6,394 nucleotides of DNA from an uncultured Leucothrix sp. Lineage in GTDB: Bacteria; Pseudomonadota; Gammaproteobacteria; Thiotrichales; Thiotrichaceae. Shown one piece after another: positions 5,901-6,394 of this stretch. Numbering within the stretch: the first letter of the stretch is position 1; every line of letters begins with the position of its first letter. Location: the NCBI GenBank assembly GCA_937923375.1, contig CALAJG010000264.1, positions 1 to 6,394 of the forward strand. The letters run 5' to 3'. The notes below the pieces were generated by a model. It had not been told where the DNA came from, did no database searches, and worked only from the letters and a program-made list of their open reading frames with translations. The position numbers and the translations under genes were made by a program.

Positions 5901-6394
5901 ATTTTCCAAAAGGTGGCTTTGGCACCTTTGGCCACCAAGCATTTGCCAATGCTTCTGACTTATACTCCTGCCATAAGTCGGCTATCTCAGGCCTCTCATG
6001 TTCCTCAGGTATGCCTGTGAACCAAGCTGGCTTCCATGGTTGTGAAGACATTTTAGTGAAATGTAAATGCCAGATTTCGCTGATATCCCGTTCCTCACCA
6101 TCAAGACAATTCCAACGTGGATCTAAATTGTCGATTAAGTCTGTTTCAAGCAAGCGGTTTTGTATGCTGCGAAAATTGCCTTTTAGTTTTCTCAGGTCTT
6201 TCACCGACGGAATAATTCCTTTCAGCTTTTCACAATCCATGAGCATCACACAAAACTCATAATCCCAACGCGTCCCCGTTCTAGCCAAAATCGCCTTGTT
6301 ATCGTTTAAGTCAAGATTAAATAACTCACTGATATCGCGGAGGTTGATCATATCAACATCCATATAAATTGCCTTACCTTCAAAGTTGCACGCT
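5872..6394 (-). CDS. Glycosyltransferase, GT-A type (GT8-like), C-terminal part
   Basis: The minus-strand frame stays open to the right edge, giving 173 visible residues of a longer gene; the ATG at 6363 is internal, not the start. The visible N-terminus reads KAIYMDVDMINLRDISELF, a classic GT-A segment in which DVD (visible residues 12-14) is the DxD motif that binds the metal and nucleotide-sugar. MLMDCEKLK (about 50-58) and a WNCLDGE loop (94-100) follow. HLHFTKMSSQPWKP (109-122) recalls the histidine-plus-PW metal-binding motif of GT8 enzymes such as glycogenin (HxxGxxKPW). The C-terminus is Trp/Pro- and Lys-rich with no membrane span, suggesting a cytoplasmic enzyme acting in surface-glycan synthesis. 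Donor and acceptor cannot be told. Its last 29 bases overlap the end of the aminopeptidase gene on the opposite strand. Confidence 0.78.
   Translation of the reverse strand, partial: ACNFEGKAIYMDVDMINLRDISELFNLDLNDNKAILARTGTRWDYEFCVMLMDCEKLKGIIPSVKDLRKLKGNFRSIQNRLLETDLIDNLDPRWNCLDGEERDISEIWHLHFTKMSSQPWKPAWFTGIPEEHERPEIADLWQEYKSEALANAWWPKVPKPPFGKFKIRQSKKK

Noticed and set aside
5897..6262. 121-residue plus-strand frame opposite the glycosyltransferase
   Set aside because: The minus strand encodes clear GT-A motifs (DVD, HLHFT...QPW), while this frame shows no recognisable protein features.

Overview
This window looks like chromosomal DNA from a Gram-negative gammaproteobacterium, probably a marine or other environmental one. 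The genus cannot be read from the sequence. The clues are a YibF-type glutathione S-transferase, a lipobox-bearing putative aminopeptidase, a DUF3047 protein, Sec-exported proteins, moderate GC content, and genes preceded by AGGA/GAGG-type ribosome binding sites. I found no mobile element, rRNA, tRNA, CRISPR array or phage gene.

Layout from left to right. Bases 1-124 hold only a likely promoter. A small RDD-family membrane protein (125-631, +) converges on a class III CoA-transferase family protein (682-2109, -), which is divergent from a glutathione S-transferase (2168-2776, +). A secreted DUF4360 protein (2919-3536, -) has a recognisable promoter and a hairpin-plus-T-run terminator. Bases 3537-4018 contain no intact gene. 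This AT-rich stretch holds that promoter, two inverted repeats (one a probable bidirectional terminator) and, at 3826-4017, the 3' remnant of a PEP-utilising enzyme with its phosphohistidine motif still readable. Next come a DUF3047 exported protein (4019-4669, -), a PF10023-type putative zinc aminopeptidase lipoprotein (4809-5900, +) and the C-terminal part of a GT-A glycosyltransferase (5872 to the right edge, -), whose start lies outside the window.

Neighbouring genes alternate strand throughout (+ - + - + - + -, counting the relic), so nothing here looks like an operon and each gene probably has its own promoter. The only arguable functional pairing is the CoA-transferase and the glutathione S-transferase, which share a 58-base divergent intergenic region; this is weak evidence of co-regulation. 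I see no convincing new multi-gene system. The points most worth a second look are the decayed PEP-utilising relic, the structured AT-rich spacer before it, and the apparently highly expressed basic DUF4360 secreted protein.
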